NCBI RefSeq assembly: GCF_044197065.1
Contig: NZ_JBIQOI010000002.1
Location: forward strand, 930,001 to 994,000
DNA: 64,000 nt
Source: Kluyvera ascorbata_C
GTDB lineage: Bacteria; Pseudomonadota; Gammaproteobacteria; Enterobacterales; Enterobacteriaceae
Direction of reading: 5' to 3'
Under the pieces are notes generated by a model, which saw only the letters and a program-made list of their open reading frames with translations, searched no databases and was not told where the DNA came from. Made by a program: the position numbers and the translations under genes. Below are positions 8,583 to 17,168 of this stretch, in pieces (positions within the stretch are counted from its first letter, which is position 1; the number at the start of each line of letters is the position of its first letter).

Positions 8583-9731
8583 ATGAGTCTGAAAGATAAA
8601 ACCCAAACCCTGTTCGCTGAGAAATTCGGCTACCCTGCTACCCACATTATTCAGGCTCCGGGCCGCGTTAACCTGATTGGTGAACACACCGACTACAACG
8701 ACGGTTTCGTTCTGCCGTGCGCCATTGATTACCAGACGGTGATCAGCTGCTCGCCGCGTGATGATCGCCTGGTGCGCGTGATTGCCGCCGATTACGACAA
8801 TCAGACCGATGAGTTCTCCCTCGACGCGCCAATTGTGAGCCACGATACCCAGCAGTGGTCTAACTATGTGCGCGGTGTGGTGAAGCATCTGCAAAAACGC
8901 AATAACGCGTTTGGCGGCGCTGACCTCGTTATCAGCGGCAATGTGCCACAGGGCGCGGGCCTGAGCTCATCGGCATCTCTGGAAGTGGCGGTCGGTACCG
9001 TCTTCCAACAGCTGTATCATCTGCCGCTGGACGGCGCGCAGATTGCGCTGAACGGCCAGGAAGCGGAAAACCAGTTTGTCGGCTGTAACTGCGGCATTAT
9101 GGACCAGCTTATCTCCGCCCTCGGCAAGAAAGACCACGCGCTGCTGATCGACTGCCGTTCGCTTGGTACCAAGGCAGTTTCGATGCCAGAAGGCGTTGCG
9201 GTCGTCATCATCAACAGTAACTTCAAACGCACTCTGGTCGGCAGCGAGTACAACACGCGCCGCGAACAGTGTGAAACCGGCGCACGCTTCTTCCAGCGCC
9301 CGGCGCTGCGCGACGTGACCCTCAACGAATTCAACGCCGTTGCCCATGAGCTTGATCCGATTGTGGCTAAGCGCGTGCGTCACGTGCTGACCGAGAACGC
9401 GCGTACCGTCGAAGCGGCAGCGGCACTGGAACAAGGCGATCTGCTGCGTATGGGCCAGCTGATGGCGGAATCCCACGCTTCTATGCGCGATGATTTCGAA
9501 ATCACCGTGCCGCAGATTGATACGCTGGTCGAGATCGTGAAAGCAACCATTGGCGACCAGGGTGGCGTACGCATGACCGGCGGCGGATTCGGCGGCTGCA
9601 TCGTGGCATTAATCCCTGAAACGCTGGTGCCTGCGGTGAAACAGGCCGTAGCCGAACAGTACGAAGCAAAAACGGGCATTAAAGAGACGTTCTACGTCTG
9701 CAAACCGTCACAAGGAGCAGGACAGTGCTAA
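8583..9731 (+). CDS. galK: Galactokinase GalK
   Basis: 382 aa GHMP kinase phosphorylating galactose at C1. The galactose-binding signature GRVNLIGEHTDYNDG is near residue 28, the ATP loop GAGLSSSASLEV near 124 and the third GHMP motif TGGGFGGC near 337. It begins 2 bp after galT and overlaps the galM start by 7 bp. Confidence 0.98.
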   Translation: MSLKDKTQTLFAEKFGYPATHIIQAPGRVNLIGEHTDYNDGFVLPCAIDYQTVISCSPRDDRLVRVIAADYDNQTDEFSLDAPIVSHDTQQWSNYVRGVVKHLQKRNNAFGGADLVISGNVPQGAGLSSSASLEVAVGTVFQQLYHLPLDGAQIALNGQEAENQFVGCNCGIMDQLISALGKKDHALLIDCRSLGTKAVSMPEGVAVVIINSNFKRTLVGSEYNTRREQCETGARFFQRPALRDVTLNEFNAVAHELDPIVAKRVRHVLTENARTVEAAAALEQGDLLRMGQLMAESHASMRDDFEITVPQIDTLVEIVKATIGDQGGVRMTGGGFGGCIVALIPETLVPAVKQAVAEQYEAKTGIKETFYVCKPSQGAGQC

Positions 9732-10765
9732 GAGAAACGCCAGCGCTGGCCGTAGATGGCCAGCCGTATCGAGTGATTACGTTACGCAACGCCAATGGCG
9801 TGGTGGTGACGTTAATGGATTGGGGCGCCACGCTTTTGTCTGCGCGCATTCCGATGAAAGACGGTAGCGTGCGCGAAGCGCTACTTGGCTGTGCGTCGCC
9901 GGAACAATATACCGAGCAGGCGGCTTTCCTCGGCGCGTCTATTGGCCGCTATGCTAACCGAATCGCCAACAGCCGCTATACGCTGGACGGGCAGACGGTC
10001 GAGCTTGCGCCAAGCCAGGGGCAGCATCAGCTGCACGGCGGTCCTGAAGGCTTTGATAAGCGCCGCTGGGCGATTGCTTCTCAGAACCCAACGGAAGCCG
10101 TTTTCACCCTCACCTCGCCTGACGGCGACCAGGGCTATCCGGGCGAGCTTCAGGCAAAGGCGACCTATCGCCTCACCGAAGATAACCGTATTTCGATTGA
10201 GTATCGCGCAAGCGTCGATAAAGCCTGTCCGGTGAACCTGACCAACCACGTCTATTTCAACCTCGACGGTAATCAGACCGATGTGCGTAATCACAAGCTG
10301 CAGCTGCTGGCGGATGCTTATCTGCCAGTTGATGAGAGTGGCATCCCGCACGATGGGCTGAAAGACGTTGCCAACACCAGCTTCGATTTCCGTGAACCGA
10401 AAACCGTGGCACAGGATTTCCTCAGCGACGATGATCAGAAGAAAGTGAAAGGCTACGACCACGCTTTCCTGCTTCAGGCACAAGGCGATGCCACTAAAGT
10501 GGTCGCCAACGTCTGGTCCGAAGATGAAAAACTGCAGATGGCGGTTTACACCTCAGCCCCGGCAATTCAGTTCTATTCCGGTAACTACCTGGACGGCACG
10601 TTATCCCGCAGCCCGCAGCCTTACGCCGCCTGGCAAGGTCTGGCGCTGGAGAGCGAGTTCCTGCCGGATAGCCCGAACCATCCGGAGTGGCCGCAGCCAG
10701 ACTGCGTGCTGCGCCCAGGCGAAGAGTACGTCAGCCTGACGGAATATCAATTTACCGCATTATAA
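9725..10765 (+). CDS. galM: Aldose 1-epimerase (mutarotase) GalM
   Basis: 346 aa enzyme converting beta-D-galactose to the alpha anomer used by GalK. The family segments LHGGPEGFDKRRW and NLTNHVYFNL carry the catalytic histidines, and the C-terminal ALESEFLPDSPNHPEWP carries the catalytic Glu. It starts with GTG inside the last codons of galK (7 bp overlap), as in E. coli. Confidence 0.97.
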   Translation: MLRETPALAVDGQPYRVITLRNANGVVVTLMDWGATLLSARIPMKDGSVREALLGCASPEQYTEQAAFLGASIGRYANRIANSRYTLDGQTVELAPSQGQHQLHGGPEGFDKRRWAIASQNPTEAVFTLTSPDGDQGYPGELQAKATYRLTEDNRISIEYRASVDKACPVNLTNHVYFNLDGNQTDVRNHKLQLLADAYLPVDESGIPHDGLKDVANTSFDFREPKTVAQDFLSDDDQKKVKGYDHAFLLQAQGDATKVVANVWSEDEKLQMAVYTSAPAIQFYSGNYLDGTLSRSPQPYAAWQGLALESEFLPDSPNHPEWPQPDCVLRPGEEYVSLTEYQFTAL

Positions 10766-10779
10766 TCACGTGGCTTACC

Positions 10780-10849
10780 GTAGCCCGGACGAGGTGCGAT
10801 AGCACCGACTCCGGGGGTTCCCCGGCGTCGCTCCGCTCGGCCGGGCTAC
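10780..10849. repeat. BIME after the gal operon
   Basis: Two inverted units: 10780-10816 (GTAGCCCGGACGAGGTGC...CTCCGGGG) and 10820-10849 (reverse orientation, ending GGCCGGGCTAC). It may stabilise the gal mRNA 3' end. I see no intrinsic terminator here. Confidence 0.8.
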
Positions 10850-11012
10850 TCCCTTCCTCTTCTCTGTCTCGCCGAAGTTTTAGCCATATCGCTGAAAATT
10901 ACGCCACGCAAAGACAAAATAATAACGCCTGGTTCACATGCATCTTACACTGGGGCACTATTTTCGCTATGGTTATGCATAAGCGTTGCTGTCGAGCCTA
11001 TCGCGGCAATAT

Positions 11013-11031
11013 AATGAGAATTGTTATCATT
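11013..11031 (+). promoter_or_regulatory. Fur box upstream of gpmA
   Basis: AATGAGAATTGTTATCATT closely matches the 19-bp Fur consensus and ends 24 bp before the gpmA start codon. E. coli gpmA is Fur-controlled at the same place, in keeping with the Fe-independent and Mn-dependent phosphoglycerate mutases being balanced against iron supply. Confidence 0.82.
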
Positions 11032-11055
11032 CAATAAAGCTTGAGGAGTGAGAGT

Positions 11056-11808
11056 ATGGCTGTAACTAAGCTGGTACTGGTTCGTCACGGTGAAAGTCAG
11101 TGGAACAACGAAAACCGCTTCACCGGTTGGTACGACGTTGATCTGTCTGAGAAAGGCGTTAGCGAAGCAAAAGCGGCAGGTAAACTGCTGAAGGCTGAAG
11201 GCTTCAGCTTTGATTTTGCTTATACCTCCGTGCTGAAACGTGCCATCCACACTCTGTGGAACGTGCTGGATGAACTGGATCAGGCCTGGCTGCCGGTTGA
11301 GAAATCCTGGAAGTTGAACGAACGTCACTACGGTGCGCTGCAGGGTCTGAACAAAGCAGAAACCGCTGAAAAATACGGTGACGAGCAGGTTAAACAGTGG
11401 CGTCGCGGCTTCGCGGTAACCCCACCTGAGCTGACCAAAGACGACGAGCGCTACCCGGGCCACGACCCGCGTTACGCGAAGCTGACCGATAAAGAGCTGC
11501 CAACCACCGAAAGCCTGGCGCTGACCATCGAACGCGTAGTCCCTTACTGGAATGAAACCATTCTGCCACGCCTGAAAAGCGGCGAGCGCGTGATCATCGC
11601 CGCTCACGGTAACTCCCTGCGTGCGCTGGTGAAATACCTGGACAACATGGGCGAAGACGAAATCCTCGAGCTGAACATCCCAACGGGCGTACCGCTGGTG
11701 TATGAGTTCGACGAGAACTTCAAGCCAATCAAACATTACTATCTGGGTAACGCTGACGAAATCGCTGCAAAAGCCGCGGCCGTCGCGAACCAGGGTAAAG
11801 CGAAGTAA
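11056..11808 (+). CDS. gpmA: 2,3-bisphosphoglycerate-dependent phosphoglycerate mutase GpmA
   Basis: 250 aa glycolytic enzyme interconverting 3- and 2-phosphoglycerate. The phosphohistidine motif RHGESQWN (His11) and the second catalytic motif AAHGNSLRALVKYL (His near 184) are present. SD GAGTGAGAG lies upstream of MAVTKLVLVRHGE; an upstream in-frame extension to 11041 is disfavoured. It has its own promoter with a Fur box and a terminator shared with the convergent aroG. Confidence 0.98.
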   Translation: MAVTKLVLVRHGESQWNNENRFTGWYDVDLSEKGVSEAKAAGKLLKAEGFSFDFAYTSVLKRAIHTLWNVLDELDQAWLPVEKSWKLNERHYGALQGLNKAETAEKYGDEQVKQWRRGFAVTPPELTKDDERYPGHDPRYAKLTDKELPTTESLALTIERVVPYWNETILPRLKSGERVIIAAHGNSLRALVKYLDNMGEDEILELNIPTGVPLVYEFDENFKPIKHYYLGNADEIAAKAAAVANQGKAK

Positions 11809-11830
11809 TTATCGCTGACCGGTAAAAAGA

Positions 11831-11861
11831 AAAAAGCGTGGAAATCTCCACGCTTTTTTTA
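11831..11861. terminator. Bidirectional terminator between gpmA and aroG
   Basis: Hairpin AAGCGTGGA-AATC-TCCACGCTT flanked by A and T runs on both sides, so it can serve both convergent genes. Confidence 0.9.
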
Positions 11862-11906
11862 TTTCGGTGCATTCCCGGCGGCGTTTCGCTTGGCCGGGTT
11901 AATAAA

Positions 11907-12959
11907 TTAGCCGCGACGCGCTTTTACCGCGTTCGCCAACTGACGCAGCACGGTGTCGGTATCATCCCAGTTAATGCACGCGTCGGTGATGCTTTTGCCA
12001 TACACCAGCGGCTCACCGCTGTCTGGGTTCTGGTTGCCTTCTACCAGATGGCTTTCAATCATCACGCCCATAATTGCTTTCTCGCCGTTGGCAATCTGGT
12101 TGCAAACGTCAGCGCCCACTTCCATCTGCTTTTTGAACTGCTTGCTGGAGTTAGCGTGGCTGAAATCAATCATGATTTGCGCCGGCAGGCCGGCTTTCGC
12201 CAGACCCTCTTTCACCGCCGCCACGTGGGAAGCGCTGTAGTTTGGCTCTTTACCGCCGCGTAGGATGATATGGCAATCGCCGTTACCGCTGGTGTTCACA
12301 ATTGCGGAGTGGCCCCACTTGGTGACGGACAGGAAACAGTGCGGTGCACCGGCAGCATTGATGGCATCAATGGCCACTTTAATGGTGCCATCGGTACCGT
12401 TTTTGAAGCCAACCGGGCAAGAGAGGCCTGAAGCCAGCTCACGGTGAACCTGAGATTCGGTGGTACGCGCGCCAATCGCGCCCCAGCTCATTAAGTCAGC
12501 CAGGTACTGCGGGGTGATCATATCGAGGAACTCGCCCGCCGCTGGCAGACCGGTGTCGTTAATATCAAGCAGCAGCTTACGTGCAATACGCAGGCCGTCG
12601 TTGATCTGGAAGCTGTTATCCATATGCGGATCGTTAATCAGCCCTTTCCAGCCAACGGTGGTACGCGGCTTTTCAAAATAGACGCGCATCACAATTTCCA
12701 GCTCACCCTGCAGCTCTTCACGAATCTTCAGCAGGCGCTGCGCGTACTCTTTAGCGGCAACCGGATCGTGAATAGAGCAAGGGCCAATCACCACCAACAG
12801 ACGATCGTCTTCACCTTTCAGGATCTGATGGATCGCTTTACGGGCATGAGACACCGTATTGGCGGCATTCTCAGTGGCTGGGAATTTTTCAAGGAGCGCT
12901 ACAGGAGGTAATAACTCGTTGATCTCTTTAATGCGTAAATCGTCGTTCTGATAATTCAT
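11907..12959 (-). CDS. aroG: Phenylalanine-sensitive DAHP synthase AroG
   Basis: 350 aa type I 3-deoxy-D-arabino-heptulosonate-7-phosphate synthase, the entry step of aromatic amino-acid synthesis from PEP and erythrose-4-phosphate. The metal ligand Cys61 sits in GPCSIHDP, and the PEP/metal segments GARTTESQ, KNGTDG and DFSHANSSKQ are visible. The AroG paralogue is chosen because of sequence close to E. coli AroG throughout and its location opposite gpmA. Start set at MNYQNDDLRI; a 10-codon upstream extension is not conserved. A TyrR box lies upstream. Confidence 0.97.
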   Translation of the reverse strand: MNYQNDDLRIKEINELLPPVALLEKFPATENAANTVSHARKAIHQILKGEDDRLLVVIGPCSIHDPVAAKEYAQRLLKIREELQGELEIVMRVYFEKPRTTVGWKGLINDPHMDNSFQINDGLRIARKLLLDINDTGLPAAGEFLDMITPQYLADLMSWGAIGARTTESQVHRELASGLSCPVGFKNGTDGTIKVAIDAINAAGAPHCFLSVTKWGHSAIVNTSGNGDCHIILRGGKEPNYSASHVAAVKEGLAKAGLPAQIMIDFSHANSSKQFKKQMEVGADVCNQIANGEKAIMGVMIESHLVEGNQNPDSGEPLVYGKSITDACINWDDTDTVLRQLANAVKARRG

Positions 12960-13029
12960 GACTGTTCCAGTGTTGCCATACTTATACAATTGAGTGCAAT
13001 CCCTTCAATCTATATCGCCAGTCAAAAAG

Positions 13030-13047
13030 TGTAAACTGGCTTTTACA
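13030..13047 (-). promoter_or_regulatory. TyrR box of aroG
   Basis: TGTAAACTGGCTTTTACA is a perfect TGTAAA-N6-TTTACA TyrR strong box, 70 bp upstream of aroG. It implies repression by TyrR, with phenylalanine or tryptophan as known cofactors for E. coli aroG. Confidence 0.9.
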
Positions 13048-13292
13048 CTTTAGCCGGATAATGACTAAAAAAACCCTACAAAATAGAATTTAATAGCAAT
13101 TAATCTGAGTTTAAGCGACAAAACGCAAAATAATCACCCGAAAATTAATTTAAAAACAATATATTTCAATATCGATTATCGCATCAGGCGCTATTTTTGC
13201 CCGTGGGATTGCGTTGCGTATTTCTGTGCGGAAAAAGCAAAGATCTGCAATGATGTCAGATAGTCACACTCAAATAAGGAAGGATGAGCGTC
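13048..13292. other. Divergent aroG-zitB intergenic region without a gene
   Basis: AT-rich DNA. In E. coli the small gene ybgS sits in this interval; I see no ORF resembling it here. The right end holds the zitB ribosome-binding site (AAGGAAGG at 13277-13284). Confidence 0.6.
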
Positions 13293-14237
13293 ATGGCGCA
13301 TAGGCATGATTCACACTCGCACACCACGCAGAATGATGGCAATGCTCGTCGATTATTGCTGGCGTTTGGGGTCACCGCTGGTTTTATGGTCGTCGAGGCG
13401 ATTGGCGGGGTTGTCTCCGGATCGCTGGCGCTGCTCGCCGATGCCGGACATATGCTGACTGATTCAGCTGCGTTATTGTTTGCGCTGCTGGCAGTTCGCT
13501 TTGCCAGTAGGCCACCGAGCGGGCGTCATACCTTTGGCTGGCTGCGATTGACCACTCTCGCCGCCTTCGTCAACGCCATCGCACTACTATTTATCATCAT
13601 CCTGATTGTTTGGGAGGCCGTGCAGCGCTTCTATCACCCACAGCCAGTAGCAGGCGTCACCATGATGACTATTGCGGTCGCAGGCCTGCTGGCGAATATT
13701 CTGGCCTTCTGGATTTTGCATCGTGGCAGTGAAGAGAAAAACCTGAATGTGCGCGCAGCGGCGCTGCATGTCATGGGCGACTTGCTCGGTTCTGTCGGCG
13801 CGATTATCGCGGCAATAGTGATTATGACGACCGGCTGGACGCCTATCGACCCGATTCTGTCGGTACTGGTCTCCTGTCTGGTGCTGCGCAGCGCCTGGGC
13901 ATTGCTGAAAGAAAGTATGAACGAACTGCTGGAAGGTGCACCGCAGTCGGTTGACGTTGCCGCGTTAAAGCGCAATATGCGCCGTTCGCTGCCAGAAGTA
14001 CGTGATGTTCACCACGTGCACGTCTGGCTGATCGGTGAAAAACCGTTGATGACGCTGCACGTCCAGGTGGTGCCGCCGCACGATCACGATGCGCTGCTGG
14101 ATCGTATTCATCACTTTCTCGAAGAGCACTATCAGATAGACCACGCGACGGTGCAGATGGAATACCAGCCCTGTAGCGGCCCGGAATGCCACCTTAACGA
14201 GGCGCATTCCGAACACGGGCATCACCACCACCACTAA
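13293..14237 (+). CDS. zitB: Zinc efflux transporter ZitB (CDF family)
   Basis: 314 aa cation-diffusion-facilitator antiporter exporting Zn2+ from the cytoplasm. Six hydrophobic segments are followed by a cytoplasmic domain. Metal-site motifs LLADAGHMLTDS (TM2) and LHVMGDLLGS (TM5) carry the HxxxD pairs. Both termini are His-rich (HRHDSHSH; HGHHHHH). An ATG at 13284 directly abuts the SD, so the ATG at 13293, matching the family start MAH, is preferred. The last 4 bp overlap the tail of convergent pnuC. Confidence 0.95.
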   Translation: MAHRHDSHSHTTQNDGNARRLLLAFGVTAGFMVVEAIGGVVSGSLALLADAGHMLTDSAALLFALLAVRFASRPPSGRHTFGWLRLTTLAAFVNAIALLFIIILIVWEAVQRFYHPQPVAGVTMMTIAVAGLLANILAFWILHRGSEEKNLNVRAAALHVMGDLLGSVGAIIAAIVIMTTGWTPIDPILSVLVSCLVLRSAWALLKESMNELLEGAPQSVDVAALKRNMRRSLPEVRDVHHVHVWLIGEKPLMTLHVQVVPPHDHDALLDRIHHFLEEHYQIDHATVQMEYQPCSGPECHLNEAHSEHGHHHHH

Positions 14238-14953
14238 TGGGACAGCGCGCGAGAACCCCGTTCACGTGCGCTATTCATCCACATCCGGCTACCGTTCAGG
14301 GCAATGAAGGTCAGGATCAGATATTCCAGCGCCATGGCATAAACGCCCTGCAAGGCAAAAATCGCCACGCTGATAACGTTGATGATGACCCACAGCAGCC
14401 AGTTCTCGACATATTTACGGGTCATTAGCACCATCGCCGCAATTGACAGTACCATCATGCAGGAGTCCCAGAATGGGAACGCATCCGGCTGTAGCGTCGG
14501 CATTACCACGTTCACGCCCATTGCCTGCATCACGTTAACCGCAACACGCGTCAACACGGCGAAAACAGGGTCGATGTAGAGCGTCATGAAGGCAATCGCC
14601 ACGACACATGCCGCCAGCCAGCCCAGCGCCTTTGGCAATGGCAACCAGCGAATCTGAAGCTCAGCCTCATTCTGACTGGTTTGTCGCGACCACGCGTACC
14701 AGCCGTACAGGTTGGCCGCAAAGAAAAACAGCTGGAGCAGCAGGCTAGCGTAGAGCTGAATCTGGAAAAAGATAATCGCAAAAAGCGTTACGTTTATCAG
14801 ACCAAACAGGTAGTTCACGATCTTTTCAAGGCTTGCCAGCCAGATGCAGAGCAGACCAGCGACCGTCCCTACCGCTTCTATCCACGAGAGGTCGTAACCT
14901 CCCGCGCCCAGTGGAATATGAACCAGAATGTTTTGCGTACTAAAGAAATCCAT
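14234..14953 (-). CDS. pnuC: Nicotinamide riboside transporter PnuC
   Basis: 239 aa inner-membrane facilitator for nicotinamide riboside, with about seven hydrophobic helices and the family motif NLYGWYAWSRQ in mid-protein. It follows nadA by 23 bp in the same direction, so it is probably co-controlled by NadR. The stop codon (TAG) overlaps that of zitB tail-to-tail. Confidence 0.95.
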   Translation of the reverse strand: MDFFSTQNILVHIPLGAGGYDLSWIEAVGTVAGLLCIWLASLEKIVNYLFGLINVTLFAIIFFQIQLYASLLLQLFFFAANLYGWYAWSRQTSQNEAELQIRWLPLPKALGWLAACVVAIAFMTLYIDPVFAVLTRVAVNVMQAMGVNVVMPTLQPDAFPFWDSCMMVLSIAAMVLMTRKYVENWLLWVIINVISVAIFALQGVYAMALEYLILTFIALNGSRMWMNSARERGSRALSH

Positions 14954-14976
14954 TTTAACTCCAGCGCGTTAGAGGT

Positions 14977-16020
14977 TTACCCTCGTAGTGTAGCCGCAAA
15001 ATCCAGCATCCGGTTCAACGGAACTAACGCGCCCTGACGCAGTTGTTCATCGACGTGAATTTCATGGGCGGCCCCACCGTTCTCAAGACTTTCGGCAATC
15101 GCCTTCAAGCCGTTCATCGCCATCCACGGGCAGTGCGCGCAGGTGCGACAGGTAGCCCCTTCACCGGCGGTTGGGGCTTCGAAAAGCTCTTTATCCGGCA
15201 CGGCCTGCTGCATTTTATAGAAGATACCGCGGTCGGTGGCCACGATAAGCTGTTGGTGCGGCAACGTTTTGGCAGCATTAATCAGTTGGCTGGTCGAACC
15301 GACGGCATCAGCCATATCAACAATCGCCTGCGGGGATTCCGGGTGTACCAGCACCGCGGCCTGCGGATACAGCGATTTCATGCGGCTTAAGGCCTGAGTT
15401 TTAAACTCGTCATGAACGATACACGCCCCCTGCCAGCACAGTACGTCTGCACCGGTCTGCTTTTGTACATAGCGGCCAAGATGACGGTCCGGCGCCCAGA
15501 TGATTTTCTCACCCAGGCTATCGAGGTGTTCGATAAGCTCAACGGCGATGCTTGAGGTCACCACCCAGTCGGCACGCGCTTTTACCGCCGCGGAGGTGTT
15601 GGCATAGACCACTACGGTGCGATCAGGATGGGCATCGCAGAAAGCATTGAACTCGTCAATAGGACAGCCGAGATCCAAAGAGCACTCGGCGTTCAGCGTT
15701 GGCATCAGCACCGTTTTTTCTGGGCTAAGGATTTTTGCCGTTTCGCCCATAAAACGAACGCCAGCGACCAGAAGCGTTGAAGCGGAATGTTTCGCACCAA
15801 AGCGCGCCATCTCCAGCGAATCAGAAATACAGCCACCGGTCTCTTCCGCCAACTGTTGGATTTCAGGATCGGTGTAGTAATGCGCCACCATCACGGCATC
15901 GCGTTCCTTTAGCAACCGCTTGATTTTCTCGCGATAAAATTGCGTCTCATCGAGACTCAGCGGAACAGGCTTCGGTGGGAACGGGTAAATTGCGGCTTCT
16001 GGGTCAAACATCACGCTCAT
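14977..16020 (-). CDS. nadA: Quinolinate synthase A NadA
   Basis: 347 aa [4Fe-4S] enzyme condensing iminoaspartate with dihydroxyacetone phosphate in de novo NAD synthesis. Conserved cysteines are in AECSLDLGCP, CWQGACIVHDEF and the C-terminal CRTCAHCPWMAMN. The start MSVMFDP matches the family; an ATG one codon earlier (16023) is possible. The upstream NadR box indicates repression when NAD is plentiful. Confidence 0.97.
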   Translation of the reverse strand: MSVMFDPEAAIYPFPPKPVPLSLDETQFYREKIKRLLKERDAVMVAHYYTDPEIQQLAEETGGCISDSLEMARFGAKHSASTLLVAGVRFMGETAKILSPEKTVLMPTLNAECSLDLGCPIDEFNAFCDAHPDRTVVVYANTSAAVKARADWVVTSSIAVELIEHLDSLGEKIIWAPDRHLGRYVQKQTGADVLCWQGACIVHDEFKTQALSRMKSLYPQAAVLVHPESPQAIVDMADAVGSTSQLINAAKTLPHQQLIVATDRGIFYKMQQAVPDKELFEAPTAGEGATCRTCAHCPWMAMNGLKAIAESLENGGAAHEIHVDEQLRQGALVPLNRMLDFAATLRG

Positions 16021-16092
16021 CATGCTTCTCGTTTTACTGGCTTAACGAAATAAACGGTTATTCGGCGAAGATTCGCCGTTACCATGGCAATA

Positions 16093-16110
16093 TGTTTTAT
16101 ATGCTAAACA
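16093..16110 (-). promoter_or_regulatory. NadR operator of nadA-pnuC
   Basis: TGTTTTATATGCTAAACA fits the 18-bp NadR box TGTTTA-N6-TAAACA with one mismatch and lies 73 bp upstream of nadA. Confidence 0.82.
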
Positions 16111-16157
16111 AGATAGCCGATTCTATGATAAAAGTCGTGGTGAATTTTGTGCGCTTC

Positions 16158-16232
16158 TCCCGGAGGCGGTGCGTTGCACCTCGTCCGGGCTACAGACAAA
16201 CGCAACTCGGCCGAGCGTCAGCGACGCCGGGA
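16158..16232. repeat. REP/BIME between nadA and the tRNA cluster
   Basis: Unit 16158-16193 (TCCCGGAGGCGG...TCGTCCGGGCTAC) and a degenerate partner at 16208-16232 (CGGCCGAGCG...GACGCCGGGA). Confidence 0.7.
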
Positions 16233-16266
16233 ATGTACTAAAGGTGGGGATCAAATCGCAGATAGC

Positions 16267-16293
16267 AAAAAGGCGCCTTTAGGGCGCCTTTTT
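16267..16293 (-). terminator. Terminator of the tRNA operon
   Basis: Hairpin AAGGCGCC-TTTA-GGGCGCCTT with A and T runs, just after the last tRNA in the direction of transcription. Confidence 0.9.
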
Positions 16294-16297
16294 ACAC

Positions 16298-16373
16298 TGG
16301 TGGGTCGTGCAGGATTCGAACCTGCGACCAATTGATTAAAAGTCAACTGCTCTACCAACTGAGCTAACGACCC
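16298..16373 (-). tRNA. lysQ: tRNA-Lys (UUU), seventh in the operon
   Basis: 76 nt with encoded CCA. The cloverleaf reads GGGTCGTTAGCTCAG..., anticodon TTT in the loop CTTTTAA, and T-arm GGTTCGAATCC. The position corresponds to E. coli lysQ. Confidence 0.97.
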
Positions 16374-16407
16374 CTTGGAAAGGGTTACTGCTTATATCAT
16401 TTCAGGA

Positions 16408-16483
16408 TGGTGGGTCGTGCAGGATTCGAACCTGCGACCAATTGATTAAAAGTCAACTGCTCTACCAACTGAGCTAACGACCC
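16408..16483 (-). tRNA. lysZ: tRNA-Lys (UUU), sixth in the operon
   Basis: Identical in sequence to the copy at 16298-16373; 76 nt with CCA encoded. The position corresponds to lysZ. Confidence 0.97.
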
Positions 16484-16529
16484 ATTCGGGTGCAGCCTGA
16501 AAGATTTTTACTCGGAGCCACCATTAAGA

Positions 16530-16605
16530 TGGTGGGGCGTGCAGGATTCGAACCTGCGACCAATTGATTAAAAGTCAACTGCTCTACCAACTGAGCTAAC
16601 GCCCC
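16530..16605 (-). tRNA. lysY: tRNA-Lys (UUU), fifth in the operon, variant acceptor stem
   Basis: Same tRNA body as the other lysine copies, but the acceptor reads GGGGCGT...ACGCCCC instead of GGGTCGT...ACGACCC. This is a compensated change of the 4:69 pair from T-A to G-C. The position corresponds to lysY. Confidence 0.97.
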
Positions 16606-16608
16606 GAG

Positions 16609-16684
16609 TGGTGGGTGATGACGGGATCGAACCGCCGACCCCCTCCTTGTAAGGGAGGTGCTCTCCCAGCTGAGCTAATCACCC
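16609..16684 (-). tRNA. valZ: tRNA-Val (UAC), fourth in the operon
   Basis: 76 nt cloverleaf GGGTGATTAGCTCAGC..., anticodon TAC in CTTACAA, CCA encoded. The position corresponds to valZ. Only 3 bp separate it from the preceding tRNA-Lys. Confidence 0.97.
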
Positions 16685-16737
16685 GATACTGCGCTGGATA
16701 CTACCTATACTGCTTTCACCGTGCCCACCATAAATGA

Positions 16738-16813
16738 TGGTGGGTCGTGCAGGATTCGAACCTGCGACCAATTGATTAAAAGTCAACTGCTCTACCAACT
16801 GAGCTAACGACCC
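16738..16813 (-). tRNA. lysW: tRNA-Lys (UUU), third in the operon
   Basis: Same sequence as the lysQ-position copy, 76 nt with CCA. The position corresponds to lysW. Confidence 0.97.
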
Positions 16814-16815
16814 GG

Positions 16816-16891
16816 TGGTGGGTGATGACGGGATCGAACCGCCGACCCCCTCCTTGTAAGGGAGGTGCTCTCCCAGCTGAGCTAATCACCC
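16816..16891 (-). tRNA. valT: tRNA-Val (UAC), second in the operon
   Basis: Identical to the valZ-position copy; 2 bp from the next tRNA. The position corresponds to valT. Confidence 0.97.
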
Positions 16892-16927
16892 AATACTGCG
16901 CTGGATACTACTGACTAACTAAGTTAG

Positions 16928-17003
16928 TGGTGGGTCGTGCAGGATTCGAACCTGCGACCAATTGATTAAAAGTCAACTGCTCTACCAACTGAGCTAACGA
17001 CCC
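16928..17003 (-). tRNA. lysT: tRNA-Lys (UUU), first in the operon
   Basis: 76 nt lysine tRNA, promoter-proximal. The position corresponds to lysT. The order Lys-Val-Lys-Val-Lys-Lys-Lys is that of E. coli. Confidence 0.97.
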
Positions 17004-17054
17004 ACTTTTTTCGTCACTTTCAGGATGTTTGATATCCCTTGGCAACGGCGGCAT

Positions 17055-17082
17055 ATATTACTGAATTCAGAATTCAGCGCAA
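17055..17082 (-). promoter_or_regulatory. Promoter of the lysT-valT tRNA operon
   Basis: On the minus strand a -35-like TTGCGC (17077-17082), a 16-bp spacer and -10 TAATAT (17055-17060) are followed by a GC-rich discriminator (GCCGCCG). The last is typical of stringently controlled stable-RNA promoters. Confidence 0.6.
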
Positions 17083-17128
17083 CAAAAATTTCGACAAAGA
17101 TCACTTAACTGCTTATGTTTCATGCGGC

Positions 17129-17158
17129 AAGACCAGAAATAAAACAATTTCTGGTCTT
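17129..17158 (-). terminator. Hairpin terminator after cpoB
   Basis: Perfect 12-bp arms AAGACCAGAAAT and ATTTCTGGTCTT, 11 bp past the cpoB stop. The arms are AT-rich at the loop and the following T-run is poor, so termination strength is uncertain. Confidence 0.65.
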
Positions 17159-17168
17159 ACTTCGTGCA

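Noticed and set aside
16298..17003. The tRNA cluster as a prophage or island attachment site
   Set aside because: No integrase, no displaced tRNA 3' end and no foreign genes lie on either side; the flanks are syntenic core genes.
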